A stretch of DNA of 64,000 nucleotides from Pseudomonas sp. JUb42 (GCF_024807945.1 NZ_JANUFD010000017.1:124001-188000); one strand, 5' to 3'; counted from the stretch's first letter, positions 15,767 through 24,587 are shown. Notes: generated by a model from the sequence alone, not told the origin. Made by a program: numbers and translations.

Positions 15767-16999
15767 ATGAATTCTGCGGCGACTCCGGCAGCAACCCCAT
15801 CGACACAGACCAGACCGGCGAAAAGAACCCTGGTCGCCGCGTGTCTGGCCCATGCCACCCATGACGGTCTCAGTGACCTGGTCTACGTGTTCCTGCCCGT
15901 ATGGCAGGAGCGCTTCCTGCTGAGTTTCACCCTGCTGAGCCTGTTGCGCAGTGCCTATTCCCTGACATTGGCGGCGCTGCAAATCCCGGCGTCGTCCCTG
16001 GCCATGAAACTGCCGCGCCCGGAATACCTGCTGATTGTCGCCACGGTCCTGACCGGCATTGGCTGGTTTATCGGCGGCCTCACTGACAGCGTGGTGCTGC
16101 TGGGCCTGGCCCTGGTGGTGTCCGGCATCGGTGCCAGCACGCAACACCCCATTGCCTCGGCCATGGTCTCCCGGGCCTACGGCCGTAACGCGAAAAAGCC
16201 CCTGGGCGTGTACAACTTTGCCGGTGACCTGGGCAAATCCCTGCTCCCGGCCGGCGCGGCCTTTCTGCTGACCTACACCACCTATAGCCATACCGTCAGC
16301 CTGTACGCCGGTATCGCCGTGCTGTCGGCGCTATTGATCGCCCTGTTGCTGCGCGCCCCCGCTGCCGCCGTGGTGGTAGCGCCCAAAGCCGCAGCGACAG
16401 AACCAGAAGCTCACCATCCTGGCGATCCGGTTGCCTTTTACGCCCTGCTGGCCACCGGTATCCTGGACAGCGCCGTGCGCATGGGTTTCCTGACCTTCCT
16501 GCCGTTTATCCTCAAGGCCAACGGCGCCTCCCTGACCCAGACCGGCATCGCACTGACCCTGGTATTCATTGGCGGTGCGGTGGGCAAATTTGTCTGCGGC
16601 TGGCTGTCGGAATCCCTGGGCATCATCAAGACCGTATTCGTCACCGAACTGGCCACCGCCCTGCTGATCGCCATCGTCCTGTTCGCCCCGCTGGGCGCCG
16701 GGATGCTCGTGCTGCCGCTGCTCGGTGCGGTGCTCAATGGCACTTCATCGGTGCTGTATGGCGCCGTCGCCGACGTGGTCGACTCACGCAAACTGGAGCG
16801 CGCCTTCGCCATCTTCTATACCGGCACCATTGGTTCGGGCGCCCTGGCACCGGTGCTCTACGGCTATGGCGGCGACCACTTCGGCGTCACCACCATTACT
16901 TTGATCATTGCCCTGACAGCTGTGGTTACGCTGGTGCCGGTAACGGTGTTCAATGGCAGGCAGGTCAGGGAGCATGAGGGGACTAGGGCGAAGGGCTAG
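15767..16999 (+). CDS. MFS transporter of the fosmidomycin-resistance (Fsr) type
   Basis: A 410-residue protein with about 12 membrane segments. 'ACLAHATHDGLSDLVYVFLP' is the characteristic first segment of the Fsr group (H-x3-D in the first helix), and 'GIGASTQHPIASAMVSRAYG' matches its helix 4 region. Fsr proteins export small hydrophilic drugs, but many members act on unknown metabolites. It is divergent from the GcvA-like LysR gene. A family A REP follows directly after its stop. It is an inner-membrane protein; export direction is inferred from the family. Confidence 0.85.
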   Translation: MNSAATPAATPSTQTRPAKRTLVAACLAHATHDGLSDLVYVFLPVWQERFLLSFTLLSLLRSAYSLTLAALQIPASSLAMKLPRPEYLLIVATVLTGIGWFIGGLTDSVVLLGLALVVSGIGASTQHPIASAMVSRAYGRNAKKPLGVYNFAGDLGKSLLPAGAAFLLTYTTYSHTVSLYAGIAVLSALLIALLLRAPAAAVVVAPKAAATEPEAHHPGDPVAFYALLATGILDSAVRMGFLTFLPFILKANGASLTQTGIALTLVFIGGAVGKFVCGWLSESLGIIKTVFVTELATALLIAIVLFAPLGAGMLVLPLLGAVLNGTSSVLYGAVADVVDSRKLERAFAIFYTGTIGSGALAPVLYGYGGDHFGVTTITLIIALTAVVTLVPVTVFNGRQVREHEGTRAKG

Positions 17000-17030
17000 C
17001 TATCCAAAATCCACTGAATCACCAGAACTC

Positions 17031-17120
17031 TGTGGGAGCGAATTCATTCGCGAAGAGGCCAGTACACCCGACGCATTTGTATCGCCTGTAATACCGCTTT
17101 CGCGAATGAATTCGCCCACA
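17031..17120. repeat. REP doublet, family A
   Basis: Left arm TGTGGGAGCGAATTCATTCG... and right arm TTCGCGAATGAATTCGCCCACA, where the right arm lacks two bases (CT) found in the other copies. The centre (ATTTGTATCGCCT...) matches the copies at 23231 and 26607. Confidence 0.9.
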
Positions 17121-17143
17121 AAGATTCGATCCCGCAGGATCTC

Positions 17144-17326
17144 CTACAACCCCAGCACCGGCCCCAACCACCCACGAAAATCCACCACCTCCTGCTCACA
17201 TAACTCATGCCCCATAGCATAAATCTCGACGCGATGGCTGACCTGCAACTTATCCAGCCACTGATGGGCGCGCTCGGCCCAGGCCAACGGTAACTTGTCG
17301 TCAAACCGGCCATGGGCAACGATATG
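17144..17326 (-). pseudogene. Remnant of a phospholipase/carboxylesterase (C-terminal 60 residues)
   Basis: The frame encodes 'HIVAHGRFDDKLPLAWAERA' and ends 'EIYAMGHELCEQEVVDFRGW' plus a few residues and a stop. This is the C-terminal part of an alpha/beta-hydrolase of the carboxylesterase 2 (EstB) family: HGxxDD carries the catalytic Asp and MGHE the catalytic His. The usual protein is about 220 residues; the nucleophile GFSQGG half is missing. Upstream in the same frame the residues lose all similarity and run into the 3' end of the gene at 17406. I read this as an old truncation. Confidence 0.75.
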
Positions 17327-17405
17327 GCGAAGAACATCAGTGATGACACTCTGACGGAGATTGCCAGGACGCGAGGTACTGCCGACTGACGAGCTTTGAG
17401 GAGCG

Positions 17406-17693
17406 TCAGCGCCCAAACGCTTTCGCTCCTCTCAGGACTCGCCAGAGCAATCCCAGACCAATAGTGGTCATGAGCAAGCACCTGACTCCATCGCCCAAAA
17501 GGCTGATCAGAAAATTGAGCGGGTCTTCGCGATAGACCAGATGCTCACGGATACGATGGCTGCGGGGGCCGGTCATGGTGTCGAGCTCTCCGGTGCTTAG
17601 CGCTGGATAAAGGTCGAAGCCCATACCCAAACCGATACCCAGGAAAAACAGCGCGCCGATCAGGCAGTAGAATTTGACTCGATATTCCGGCAT
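17406..17693 (-). CDS. Small hypothetical membrane protein
   Basis: A 95-residue protein with two predicted membrane segments: 'FYCLIGALFFLGIGLGMGF' near residues 8-26 and 'CLLMTTIGLGLLWRVL' near 72-88. The segment between them is polar (SHRIREHLVYREDPLNFLIS). I do not recognise the family. It directly adjoins the esterase remnant and may have been joined there by the deletion that destroyed the esterase. The 200 bp upstream (17694-17898) contain no supported gene. Confidence 0.55.
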   Translation of the reverse strand: MPEYRVKFYCLIGALFFLGIGLGMGFDLYPALSTGELDTMTGPRSHRIREHLVYREDPLNFLISLLGDGVRCLLMTTIGLGLLWRVLRGAKAFGR

Positions 17694-17919
17694 CGAGAGA
17701 AGGGCCTTGCAGATGGATTGAAGATGTCGACGTACAGTTTAGTGGTGCTAGCAATCAAACTGCCATCACCCGCACAGAAATTGTTTGAATTGAAATACAG
17801 TTCTGCAAATAAATCGTATTGCCAACGCCACATCCACTCGGCGGCCAACCGCCCTCACCTCTTGCCCCTCAACTAAGCTTTAGCCAGAGCCAACAAAAAT
17901 GACTCTCCCGGAGGGTCAG

Positions 17920-18453
17920 GTGAACACTCGTTACTTACTTGTCGTACTGCTGCCATTGTTGAGCGCCCCGCTCTACGCAGCCGATACCATCATTCTGCTT
18001 ACCCCCAATCCGCTTGGCTGGTGGCTGATCATCTTTGGCGTGGCGTTTCTGATTGCCGAGGCAACGCTGCCCAATTACGGCGTGATCGGCCTGGGCGGGA
18101 TTGTGCTGTTTGTGATTGGCGCGATCATCCTCAATAACGTCGATGTACCGCTGCCGTTGATGCTCGGGCTAGGCGCACTTAGCGCGTTGCTGCTGATCGT
18201 GCTGCTGATTCATGCCCTGAAAACCCGACCTCGGCAGACGGTCAGTGGCGACGCTGGTTTGCTTGGCAGCGTTGCGTCCGTTACGCGGTTGCAGGCCGAC
18301 GATGCCTGTGGCGGCTGGGTAATGTTGCAGGGTGAATGGTGGCGGGTTTTGTGCACAACGCCTTTGCAGTCAGGGCAACGGGTGCAGGTGGTGGCTCGCA
18401 AGGGCTTATTGTTGCGGGTAACCGCAGCTGACGCGGCACTGGCGGGAGACTGA
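17920..18453 (+). CDS. NfeD-family membrane protein
   Basis: A 177-residue short NfeD protein. I choose GTG 17920 (MNTRYLLVVLLPLLSAPLYA) because CGGAGGG lies 6 bp upstream; an ATG at 17899 lacks a ribosome site. After the signal-like segment there are three or four membrane helices ('NPLGWWLIIFGVAFLIAEAT', 'NYGVIGLGGIVLFVIGAIIL', 'LPLMLGLGALSALLLIVLLI'). The last 65 residues form the soluble OB-fold NfeDC domain ('GLLGSVASVTRLQADDACGG'). NfeD proteins partner with slipin/SPFH proteins in membrane microdomains; here the slipin gene follows 2 bp downstream. The serine-protease domain of long NfeD is absent. Confidence 0.9.
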   Translation: MNTRYLLVVLLPLLSAPLYAADTIILLTPNPLGWWLIIFGVAFLIAEATLPNYGVIGLGGIVLFVIGAIILNNVDVPLPLMLGLGALSALLLIVLLIHALKTRPRQTVSGDAGLLGSVASVTRLQADDACGGWVMLQGEWWRVLCTTPLQSGQRVQVVARKGLLLRVTAADAALAGD

Positions 18454-18455
18454 TC

Positions 18456-19226
18456 ATGGGCCTGCAATTGGGTATGGTTGCACTGTTGTTGTTGATGATT
18501 GTGCTGGCAGCAGCGACGTTCCGGATCCTGCGCGAATATGAGCGCGGCGTGGTGTTCCAGCTCGGGCGCTTCTGGCAGGTCAAGGGGCCGGGGCTGATCC
18601 TGCTGATTCCGGTGATCCAGCAGATGGTTCGGGTCGATCTGCGCACGGTGGTGCTGGACATTCCGGCTCAGGATGTCATCACTCGCGACAACGTCTCGGT
18701 CAAGGTCAATGCCGTGCTGTATTTCCGCGTACTGGATGCACAGAGGGCCATTATCCAGGTGGAAGACTTTCTCATGGCCACCAGCCAGCTGGCGCAAACC
18801 ACCTTGCGCGCGGTATTGGGCAAGCATGAACTGGATGAGCTGCTGGCCGAGCGGGAACGCCTGAATTTCGATATTCAGCAGGTGCTCGATGCGCAGACCG
18901 ATGCCTGGGGCATCAAAGTGGCGAATGTCGAGATCAAGCACGTCGATCTCAATGAATCGATGATCCGCGCCATCGCCAAACAGGCCGAAGCCGAGCGCGA
19001 GCGCCGGGCCAAGGTGATTCATGCCGAAGGCGAATTGCAGGCCTCGGAAAAACTCATGCAGGCCGCCGAAATGCTGGGCCGCCAGCCGGGGGCCATGCAG
19101 TTGCGCTACATGCAGACCCTGAGTTCGATTGCCGGGGACAAAAGCTCGACCATTGTCTTTCCATTGCCGATCGAGTTGCTCAGGGGCATGGCCGAGCTGG
19201 CTTCGAATGGCCAGGCTTCGGGCTGA
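18456..19226 (+). CDS. Slipin (stomatin/SPFH-family protein)
   Basis: A 256-residue slipin. One N-terminal membrane helix (about residues 3-22) is followed by the SPFH domain: 'RILREYERGVVFQLGRFWQV', 'KGPGLILLIPVIQQMVRVDL', and 'DVITRDNVSVKVNAVLYFRV'. A charged helix 'AEAERERRAKVIHAEGELQA' near 175-195 supports oligomer formation. Such proteins form inner-membrane scaffolds and bind membrane proteases. It is in an operon with the NfeD gene, the standard arrangement. ATG 18456 follows the NfeD stop by 2 bp. Confidence 0.95.
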   Translation: MGLQLGMVALLLLMIVLAAATFRILREYERGVVFQLGRFWQVKGPGLILLIPVIQQMVRVDLRTVVLDIPAQDVITRDNVSVKVNAVLYFRVLDAQRAIIQVEDFLMATSQLAQTTLRAVLGKHELDELLAERERLNFDIQQVLDAQTDAWGIKVANVEIKHVDLNESMIRAIAKQAEAERERRAKVIHAEGELQASEKLMQAAEMLGRQPGAMQLRYMQTLSSIAGDKSSTIVFPLPIELLRGMAELASNGQASG

Positions 19227-19261
19227 ACAGGTAACACATACAGCGTTGAGAATGAGGTTTA

Positions 19262-19350
19262 TGGGAGCGAATTTATTCGCGAAAGCGATATTTCAGACCG
19301 TGCAGATGTGTTGAATGGATCGACCCCTTCGCGAATGAATTCGCTCCCAC
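19262..19350. repeat. REP doublet, family A, with a trailing partial arm
   Basis: TGGGAGCGAATTTATTCGCG... and TTCGCGAATGAATTCGCTCC... are inverted arms. A truncated third arm (TGAATTCGCTTCCAC) follows at 19351-19365. Confidence 0.88.
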
Positions 19351-19407
19351 TGAATTCGCTTCCACCTCGTTGACAGTATCGTCGTGACAAAAACAAGGAG
19401 ACCCCAT

Positions 19408-19887
19408 ATGACGCCAAAAAACACTATTTGCCTGTGGTTCGATGGCGCTGCACTGGACGCCGCCACCTTCTACGCCAAAACCTTCCCTGACAGCGCCGTG
19501 GGCGCCATTTTCCGCGCACCGGGTGATTATCCGTCGGGCAAACAGGGCGACGTATTGACGGTGCAATTCACCGTGATGGGCATCCCCTGCCTGGGCCTCA
19601 ATGGCGGGCCGGAGTTCAAGCACAGCGAAGCATTTTCGTTTCAGGTAGCAACCGACGATCAGGCCGAAACCGATCGTTTATGGGATGCGATTATCAGCAA
19701 TGGAGGCGAAGCCAGCGTTTGCGGTTGGTGTCGGGACAAATGGGGACTGTCGTGGCAGATCACACCACGAGCGTTGACCGAGGCGATTGCCCATCCTGAT
19801 CAGGCCACGGCCAAGCGCGCGTTCGACGCCATGATGACCATGACCAGAATCGACATCGCGGCTATCGAGGCTGCCGTGGCAGGCTGA
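19408..19887 (+). CDS. VOC-superfamily protein, PhnB/3-demethylubiquinone-methyltransferase-like
   Basis: A 159-residue protein of the PhnB-like VOC group. 'MTPKNTICLWFDGAALDAAT' and 'FYAKTFPDSAVGAIFRAPGD' at the N-terminus, then 'LNGGPEFKHSEAFSFQVATD' and 'GGEASVCGWCRDKWGLSWQI', are the conserved wording. AAGGAG is 7 bp before ATG 19408, which decides the start. Despite the old name, members are not known to be methyltransferases; the biochemical role is unknown. It stands alone between a REP and a convergent LysE gene. Confidence 0.88.
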   Translation: MTPKNTICLWFDGAALDAATFYAKTFPDSAVGAIFRAPGDYPSGKQGDVLTVQFTVMGIPCLGLNGGPEFKHSEAFSFQVATDDQAETDRLWDAIISNGGEASVCGWCRDKWGLSWQITPRALTEAIAHPDQATAKRAFDAMMTMTRIDIAAIEAAVAG

Positions 19888-19906
19888 TCACCCGCGCGAA
19901 AACGCT

Positions 19907-20542
19907 TTAGCGCCGCCCTTCCACCGCCATGCGCACGGCTAGGCCGGTAAGGACCGTGCCCATCAACCAGCGTTGTACCACCTGCCAGACCGGACGGCTG
20001 ACGAAGAACGCGGCGATGGAACCGGCCATCACGGCAATCAGTGCGTTGACGCTGACGCTGATAACGATCTGGGTAAAGCCCAGCAACAGGGATTGCGCCA
20101 GCACGCTGCCGTGGCCGACCGGGTCGATGAACTGCGGCAGCAGCGACAGGTACATGACCGCAATTTTCGGGTTAAGCAGGTTGGTGACAAAGCCCATCAT
20201 GAACAGCTTGCGCGGGCTGTCCTTGGGCAGGTCGCGTACCTGGAACGGCGAACGGCCGCCGGGCTTGACCGCCTGCCAGGCCAGGTACAGCAGGTACAAT
20301 GCGCCGCCCAATCGCAGGGCGTCATAGGCATAAGGAACCGCCAGCAACAGCGCCGTGATGCCCACTGCGGCGCAAAACATATAGACAACGAAACCCAAGG
20401 CTACCCCGCCCAGGGAAATCAGCCCCGCCATTCGCCCCTGACAGATCGAGCGCGAGATCAGGTAGATCATGTTCGGGCCGGGAGTCAGCACCATGCCGAG
20501 GGAAATCAGGCCATAGGCAAGCAGGTTGGACAAGTCGGGCAT
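19907..20542 (-). CDS. LysE/RhtB-family amino-acid exporter
   Basis: A 211-residue inner-membrane protein with about six helices. 'SLGMVLTPGPNMIYLISRSI' contains the family motif TPGPN; 'GFVTNLLNPKIAVMYLSLLP' contains the NPK motif; 'FIDPVGHGSVLAQSLLLGFT' follows. RhtB-type proteins export amino acids or derivatives such as homoserine lactones. The convergent neighbour is the PhnB-like gene. No dedicated regulator is adjacent. Confidence 0.93.
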   Translation of the reverse strand: MPDLSNLLAYGLISLGMVLTPGPNMIYLISRSICQGRMAGLISLGGVALGFVVYMFCAAVGITALLLAVPYAYDALRLGGALYLLYLAWQAVKPGGRSPFQVRDLPKDSPRKLFMMGFVTNLLNPKIAVMYLSLLPQFIDPVGHGSVLAQSLLLGFTQIVISVSVNALIAVMAGSIAAFFVSRPVWQVVQRWLMGTVLTGLAVRMAVEGRR

Positions 20543-20690
20543 GGTACGGCTCCTGATATGGGGGAAGGCCGGGCCATGGTAGGAAGGTCACAGGGCGGGC
20601 GCCAGACACAGATTGGTCGGGAAAATGGCATACAGAGAGGGCGCCGCACTTATCCGGCACGATGCAACCGGCGGATCTGGAATGAGAATC

Positions 20691-20763
20691 TGTAGGAGCT
20701 GCCGAAGGCGGCGATAACGGTATATCTAACGACACTCTTCGCAGCCTTCGGCAGCTCCTGCAG
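20691..20763. repeat. REP doublet, family B
   Basis: TGTAGGAGCTGCCGAAGGCG and the complement TTCGCAGCCTTCGGCAGCTC... face each other. The left arm has one change (GGCGGCGA) compared with 1392. Confidence 0.85.
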
Positions 20764-20799
20764 ACCGTATTTGCTTCCCGGCAGATAGGTGTTCCGCTG

Positions 20800-21624
20800 C
20801 TAACCGCCTCCCCGCCGCTGCGCCATATACCGCCCCGGCGACGTCCCCAGCGCCTTGCGAAACATGGTCACGAAACTCCCCGCGCTTTCATACCCCAGGT
20901 CGTCGGCCACCTGCTGTACCGACACGCCAGTGCCAAGCCATTTCACCGCGAGCATCAGCTGAATCTGTTGGCGCCAACGACCGAAGCTCATGCCGGTTTC
21001 ACGGCTGAGCAGGCGGGCCATGGTCCGTTCGCTCAGGCCTGCGCGATGCGCCCAAACCTGCATGGTGCCGGGTGCTGCGGGTTCGTCGGTGAGCATCTGG
21101 GCCAGTTTGCGCAGCCGCGCGTCCCTGGGCATTGGCAGGTGCAGGTTGCCGGTGGGCATGGCGGCGATTTCATCCAGCAGCAGTGTGACCAGATGGGTCT
21201 CTACACCGCCTTGCGGGTAAAGCAGCGGGAAGCTGGCAGAGCGGATCAGCAGCTCGCGCAGCAACGGCGTTACGCTGATCGCGCAGCATTGCCGTGGCAG
21301 ATCAGCGGCCAGGTCGGGCTCGATAAAAGCACTGTAGCCCTCGATGGCGCCGGCAATCCTGACGTTGTGCAGCACATCTCCCGGCACCCACAGCGCGCTT
21401 TGCGGCGGCACTATCCATAGGCCGTCTTCCAGCTCACAACTGAGGACCCCGTGCATCAGCAGGATCAGTTGGCTTTTGCGATGACGATGGAACTCGGTTT
21501 CCATGCTCCCCAGATCGCCACTGAGAAAACCGTAGGTCACGATGGGGCGTGGCACGTCGTCGGGCTCTACCCAACCCGCTTTGTCACGGTCGGTAGCCAG
21601 CGCGGGATCATTGAGGATGGGCAT
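20800..21624 (-). CDS. AraC-family transcriptional regulator with cupin sensor
   Basis: A 274-residue regulator. The N-terminal cupin carries 'FHRHRKSQLILLMHGVLSCE' and 'WIVPPQSALWVPGDVLHNVR'; the C-terminus is an AraC double HTH ('HRAGLSERTMARLLSRETGM', 'VQQVADDLGYESAGSFVTMF'). I chose ATG 21624 (MPILNDPALATD) over one six codons upstream. It is divergent from the O-methyltransferase/flavin-reductase pair starting at 21750, with 125 bp between, so it most likely controls that pair. The cupin wording is that of the AraC group that often represses efflux or detoxification genes. Confidence 0.9.
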   Translation of the reverse strand: MPILNDPALATDRDKAGWVEPDDVPRPIVTYGFLSGDLGSMETEFHRHRKSQLILLMHGVLSCELEDGLWIVPPQSALWVPGDVLHNVRIAGAIEGYSAFIEPDLAADLPRQCCAISVTPLLRELLIRSASFPLLYPQGGVETHLVTLLLDEIAAMPTGNLHLPMPRDARLRKLAQMLTDEPAAPGTMQVWAHRAGLSERTMARLLSRETGMSFGRWRQQIQLMLAVKWLGTGVSVQQVADDLGYESAGSFVTMFRKALGTSPGRYMAQRRGGG

Positions 21625-21749
21625 GGGTCTTGGCGACACCACAGGATGGATTGGCAGGATTTCAAAACATTCTGGCGTTATTGCCCAATGTCAGCAAGCC
21701 GGGCGAATTCTATGCTGCGCCACGACCACCTCACTCGAAGGCGCACAGC

Positions 21750-22436
21750 ATGAACTCATTGAACGCAGGACCGGTAGCCGACACCTTGCAACGGCTGTTT
21801 CAACAGGCGGAACAGGCCGACCGAGGATTGATGGTGCAGTTCGCCCAGGCCGAAAGCATCGACCAGTTGCTCAGTCACCACCTCGCCGAAGAGCGCCGGG
21901 ATCTTGCGGGTGTTTATCGCGGTTATGTCGACAATTACCTGAATGTCACCCAAGAGTACGGTCGTTTTATCTATCAATGCGTGCGCGCCCGGCGAGCGAC
22001 GCGGATCGTCGAGTTTGGTACGTCTATGGGCGTCTCCACCTTGCACCTGGCGGCTGCGCTGCGGGATATGGGCGGCGGCCGTTTGATCAGCACCGAGCTT
22101 GAACCGAGCAAGGCGGCCAGGGCGCAGGCCAATCTCGAAGCGGCGGGCCTGGCCGCCTTGGTAGAAATTCGCGTGGGCGATGCCCGGCAAACCCTTAGCG
22201 ATATCGGCGGCGAGATTGATTTCGTTCTGCTCGATGGCGCCTTCAGCCTGTACTTGCCCGTGCTCAAATTACTCGAACCCCATTTGCAGAGCGGCACGCC
22301 GATCCTGGCGGAAAACGCTTTTGATCACGACAACGAGTACCTGGCCTATGTTCGCGATCCGTTGAATGGCTACCTGTCACAGCCGCTGGCGATCAATGAA
22401 GGCAGGGGCAACGAATTTTCGGTGTTCACGCGATGA
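21750..22436 (+). CDS. Class I SAM-dependent O-methyltransferase
   Basis: A 228-residue enzyme of the Methyltransf_24/O-methyltransferase type. 'RIVEFGTSMGVSTLHLAAAL' is the SAM-binding motif I, 'GGGRLISTELEPSKAARAQA' is the motif II acidic strand, and 'EIDFVLLDGAFSLYLPVLKL' contains the DxxLLDG region. The N-terminus before residue 60 is helical. ATG 21750 is used; a longer frame begins inside the AraC gene's promoter. It is coupled by a 4-bp overlap to a siderophore-interacting-type flavoprotein. The acceptor is unknown; catechol-like iron ligands are one guess. Confidence 0.85.
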   Translation: MNSLNAGPVADTLQRLFQQAEQADRGLMVQFAQAESIDQLLSHHLAEERRDLAGVYRGYVDNYLNVTQEYGRFIYQCVRARRATRIVEFGTSMGVSTLHLAAALRDMGGGRLISTELEPSKAARAQANLEAAGLAALVEIRVGDARQTLSDIGGEIDFVLLDGAFSLYLPVLKLLEPHLQSGTPILAENAFDHDNEYLAYVRDPLNGYLSQPLAINEGRGNEFSVFTR

Positions 22437-23158
22437 ATACGACAGCGACAGCGCCGGGACGCTTGAGTCAGACCCTGATCCGCATGTTCATGAAACAGGC
22501 CCGGGTGAGCGCAATGGAATCGGTTGCCGGGGGTTTTCATCTGATCACCTTGCAAGGTTCGGCGCTCAAAGGCGTTGCCTGGGCGCCTGGACAAAAGATC
22601 CAGATCGCCATGGGCTCCGTCTTCGTCTCGCGCACCTACACGCCCATCGAGTGGGATGCTGCGCAAGGCCGCACGCGGCTGCTCGGCTACGCCCACGGCG
22701 ACGGCCCCGGCAGCGCCTGGCTTGGCGACCTCAAGGTGGGTGATGAATGCGCGATCTTCGGCCCGCGCGCATCCCTCGATGTCGGTCACATCAGCGGTTT
22801 GCGTGTCGTACTGGGTGATGAGACTTCGCTAGGGCTGATCCACACCCTCGCCCGCCACTCAGCGGGTAACCCGCTGCAATCGCTGCTGGAGGTGGCGTCT
22901 GTCGATGACGTTTCGCGAGTTCGCGACCGCCTCAATCTACATGCCGTCGAACTGTTCGCGCGAACACCAGACGAAGAGCATCTGCAGGGCATCGAAGCGC
23001 GTTTGCCCGTCCTTGCTGCGGCCGGGGCCAGCTTTATCCTGACCGGCAAAGCGACCTCCATCCAGCGGCTGCAGCGAGCGTTGAAGGCACAAGGCGTGCC
23101 GCGCTCGCGGCTGCTGACCAAGGCGTATTGGGCACCTGGCAAGACCGGGCTGGATTGA
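22433..23158 (+). CDS. Siderophore-interacting-protein-like flavin reductase
   Basis: A 241-residue protein of the ViuB/SIP group (FAD-binding 9 plus SIP C-terminal domain). 'FVSRTYTPIEWDAAQGRTRL' has the RxYT-type FAD motif and 'GYAHGDGPGSAWLGDLKVGD' the HGxxGPxxxW motif. The C-terminal end 'TKAYWAPGKTGLD' has the YWxxGKxG ending typical of SIPs. Such enzymes reduce ferric siderophores with NAD(P)H. Here it is coupled to an O-methyltransferase and an AraC regulator and not to siderophore genes, so the substrate may differ. Confidence 0.9.
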   Translation: MNTTATAPGRLSQTLIRMFMKQARVSAMESVAGGFHLITLQGSALKGVAWAPGQKIQIAMGSVFVSRTYTPIEWDAAQGRTRLLGYAHGDGPGSAWLGDLKVGDECAIFGPRASLDVGHISGLRVVLGDETSLGLIHTLARHSAGNPLQSLLEVASVDDVSRVRDRLNLHAVELFARTPDEEHLQGIEARLPVLAAAGASFILTGKATSIQRLQRALKAQGVPRSRLLTKAYWAPGKTGLD

Positions 23159-23230
23159 GCCAGATTCTGTGGGCGATCCAGTCTTCGACGCCGCCCAGCA
23201 ACCACCTGGCAAAAGGTGGGATTAAATCTG

Positions 23231-23320
23231 GTGGGAGCGAATTCATTCGCGAAGAGGCCAGTACATGCCACACGTTTGTGTCGCCTGAAATACCGCTTTC
23301 GCGAATGAATTCGCTCCCAC
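23231..23320. repeat. REP doublet, family A
   Basis: GTGGGAGCGAATTCATTCGC... and its complement, 90 bp in total. The centre is very close to the copies at 17031 and 26607. It fills much of the 274-bp space between the flavin reductase and the next gene. Confidence 0.9.
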
Positions 23321-23432
23321 AGGTTTTCGGTCATTCAGCAGGTTTGTCGTAGTTTGATAGAGCGAAAGTGTTGACGGGGCGACGGCCTCTGACACACCGC
23401 GTTGGCCTGCCAAACCGCGCCCGCCCCTATAT

Positions 23433-24587
23433 TCAACGCTGCAATACTAGAATGCGCGACAACAACTCATCCCGATCCACATAACATCCTTGCAGGTGTC
23501 GGGCGCCGCTGGCCGGGTCAAACGCGTCACGGGCGTGCAGCACGCGACGGTTGTCAAAGCACCACATCTGTCCTGCTTCCAGGCGTTTGCTAAAGCGAAA
23601 ACGCTGATCACGGGTCAGCTCGATAAAGCGCCGGTAGGCGTTGTAGTACGGCAGCATCTGCTCGGACGGCAAGTCGTAGGGGCCGCGCAGGAAATTGGCC
23701 ATACGCACTTCGGCCACGGCGCCGCTGGCATCCAAGGCAATGATCGGGGCCAGGAAGCGGTAATCGCTGTTGCGGCCCTTATTGCGAAACTCCACCGGCG
23801 TCTGGCAGAGAATGCGATACAGCTCGGGCTCCTCGCGGCTCAGGTATTCGGCCACGGCAAAGCCATCGACAAAGGTGTTGTCGCCGCCCTGGGCATCGTT
23901 GACCAGGCAATGAAGAAATTGCAGCCCCGGTTGCAGTTCCCGGGTCGGCAAGTCAGTGTGAAGCGGCAGATTGAAGGCGGTGTAAGCATTGCTGTCGGCT
24001 TCGACCTTGGATTGCACATCGAACAGCACACCGAAGTTGGTCTCGCGAATAAACGAGATGCGCCGGGCGATGGTCGTCAACGCACCCTGCTCCACCGGCA
24101 TGCCGGTGACCTGGGTCAGGCCGCAATCGCGCACCGCAATCAGCCAGACCAGCAGATGGGCGTCGTCGGCCATGATATCGGCGTAGGCGAAAACCTGAAG
24201 TTGCAGATCGGCACGCCACAGTTGCTTCTGCGGCCTGGCGCTTTTGCGTTCCAGACGCGACGCCTCGTCATAGGCATGGGCCCGCAGCCAACCGGGATCG
24301 AGCTGGCTGCGGTGGCCGTCCTGCCAAACCAGCGACAGTGTGCCTTGGGCGGTGAGCTGTGCCGATTCCACGCGCAAATCAGCGGATACATCAGCGATCT
24401 GGAACACCTGCTCACGGGTCACCGCATAAACGCACGCCGAACACGGGCAGTTATCGCGCAGCCAGGGTTCGTGAAACGGGCTGACCCGGCCGTCACCCCA
24501 TTCGACTTCAACATAGCCGGCCATGGCGCGCACCGCGGCGATGGGGCTGACCATGGGGAAGGTGCGGAAGTCAGCGATCATATTCAT
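23433..24587 (-). CDS. Gamma-butyrobetaine dioxygenase-like Fe(II)/2-oxoglutarate enzyme
   Basis: A 384-residue two-domain enzyme. The N-terminal domain (to about 110) has the zinc-binding cluster in 'FHEPWLRDNCPCSACVYAVT'; the C-terminal TauD-like domain has the iron motif 'LPLHTDLPTRELQPGLQFLH' (HxD) and the distal 'NRRVLHARDAFDPASGARHL' with His and 2-oxoglutarate-binding Arg. This is the layout of gamma-butyrobetaine hydroxylase, which makes L-carnitine. ATG 24587 overlaps the end of the EamA gene by 17 bp, so both are one operon. A divergent LysR gene lies upstream of the EamA gene. Confidence 0.87.
   Translation of the reverse strand: MNMIADFRTFPMVSPIAAVRAMAGYVEVEWGDGRVSPFHEPWLRDNCPCSACVYAVTREQVFQIADVSADLRVESAQLTAQGTLSLVWQDGHRSQLDPGWLRAHAYDEASRLERKSARPQKQLWRADLQLQVFAYADIMADDAHLLVWLIAVRDCGLTQVTGMPVEQGALTTIARRISFIRETNFGVLFDVQSKVEADSNAYTAFNLPLHTDLPTRELQPGLQFLHCLVNDAQGGDNTFVDGFAVAEYLSREEPELYRILCQTPVEFRNKGRNSDYRFLAPIIALDASGAVAEVRMANFLRGPYDLPSEQMLPYYNAYRRFIELTRDQRFRFSKRLEAGQMWCFDNRRVLHARDAFDPASGARHLQGCYVDRDELLSRILVLQR

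Noticed and set aside
17660..17848. 62-residue minus-strand frame upstream of the small membrane gene
   Set aside because: Overlaps the start of the better gene and shows no ribosome site or family features.
22433..23158. Siderophore biosynthesis locus
   Set aside because: Only a reductase-like protein is present; no NRPS, receptor or sigma factor lies nearby.
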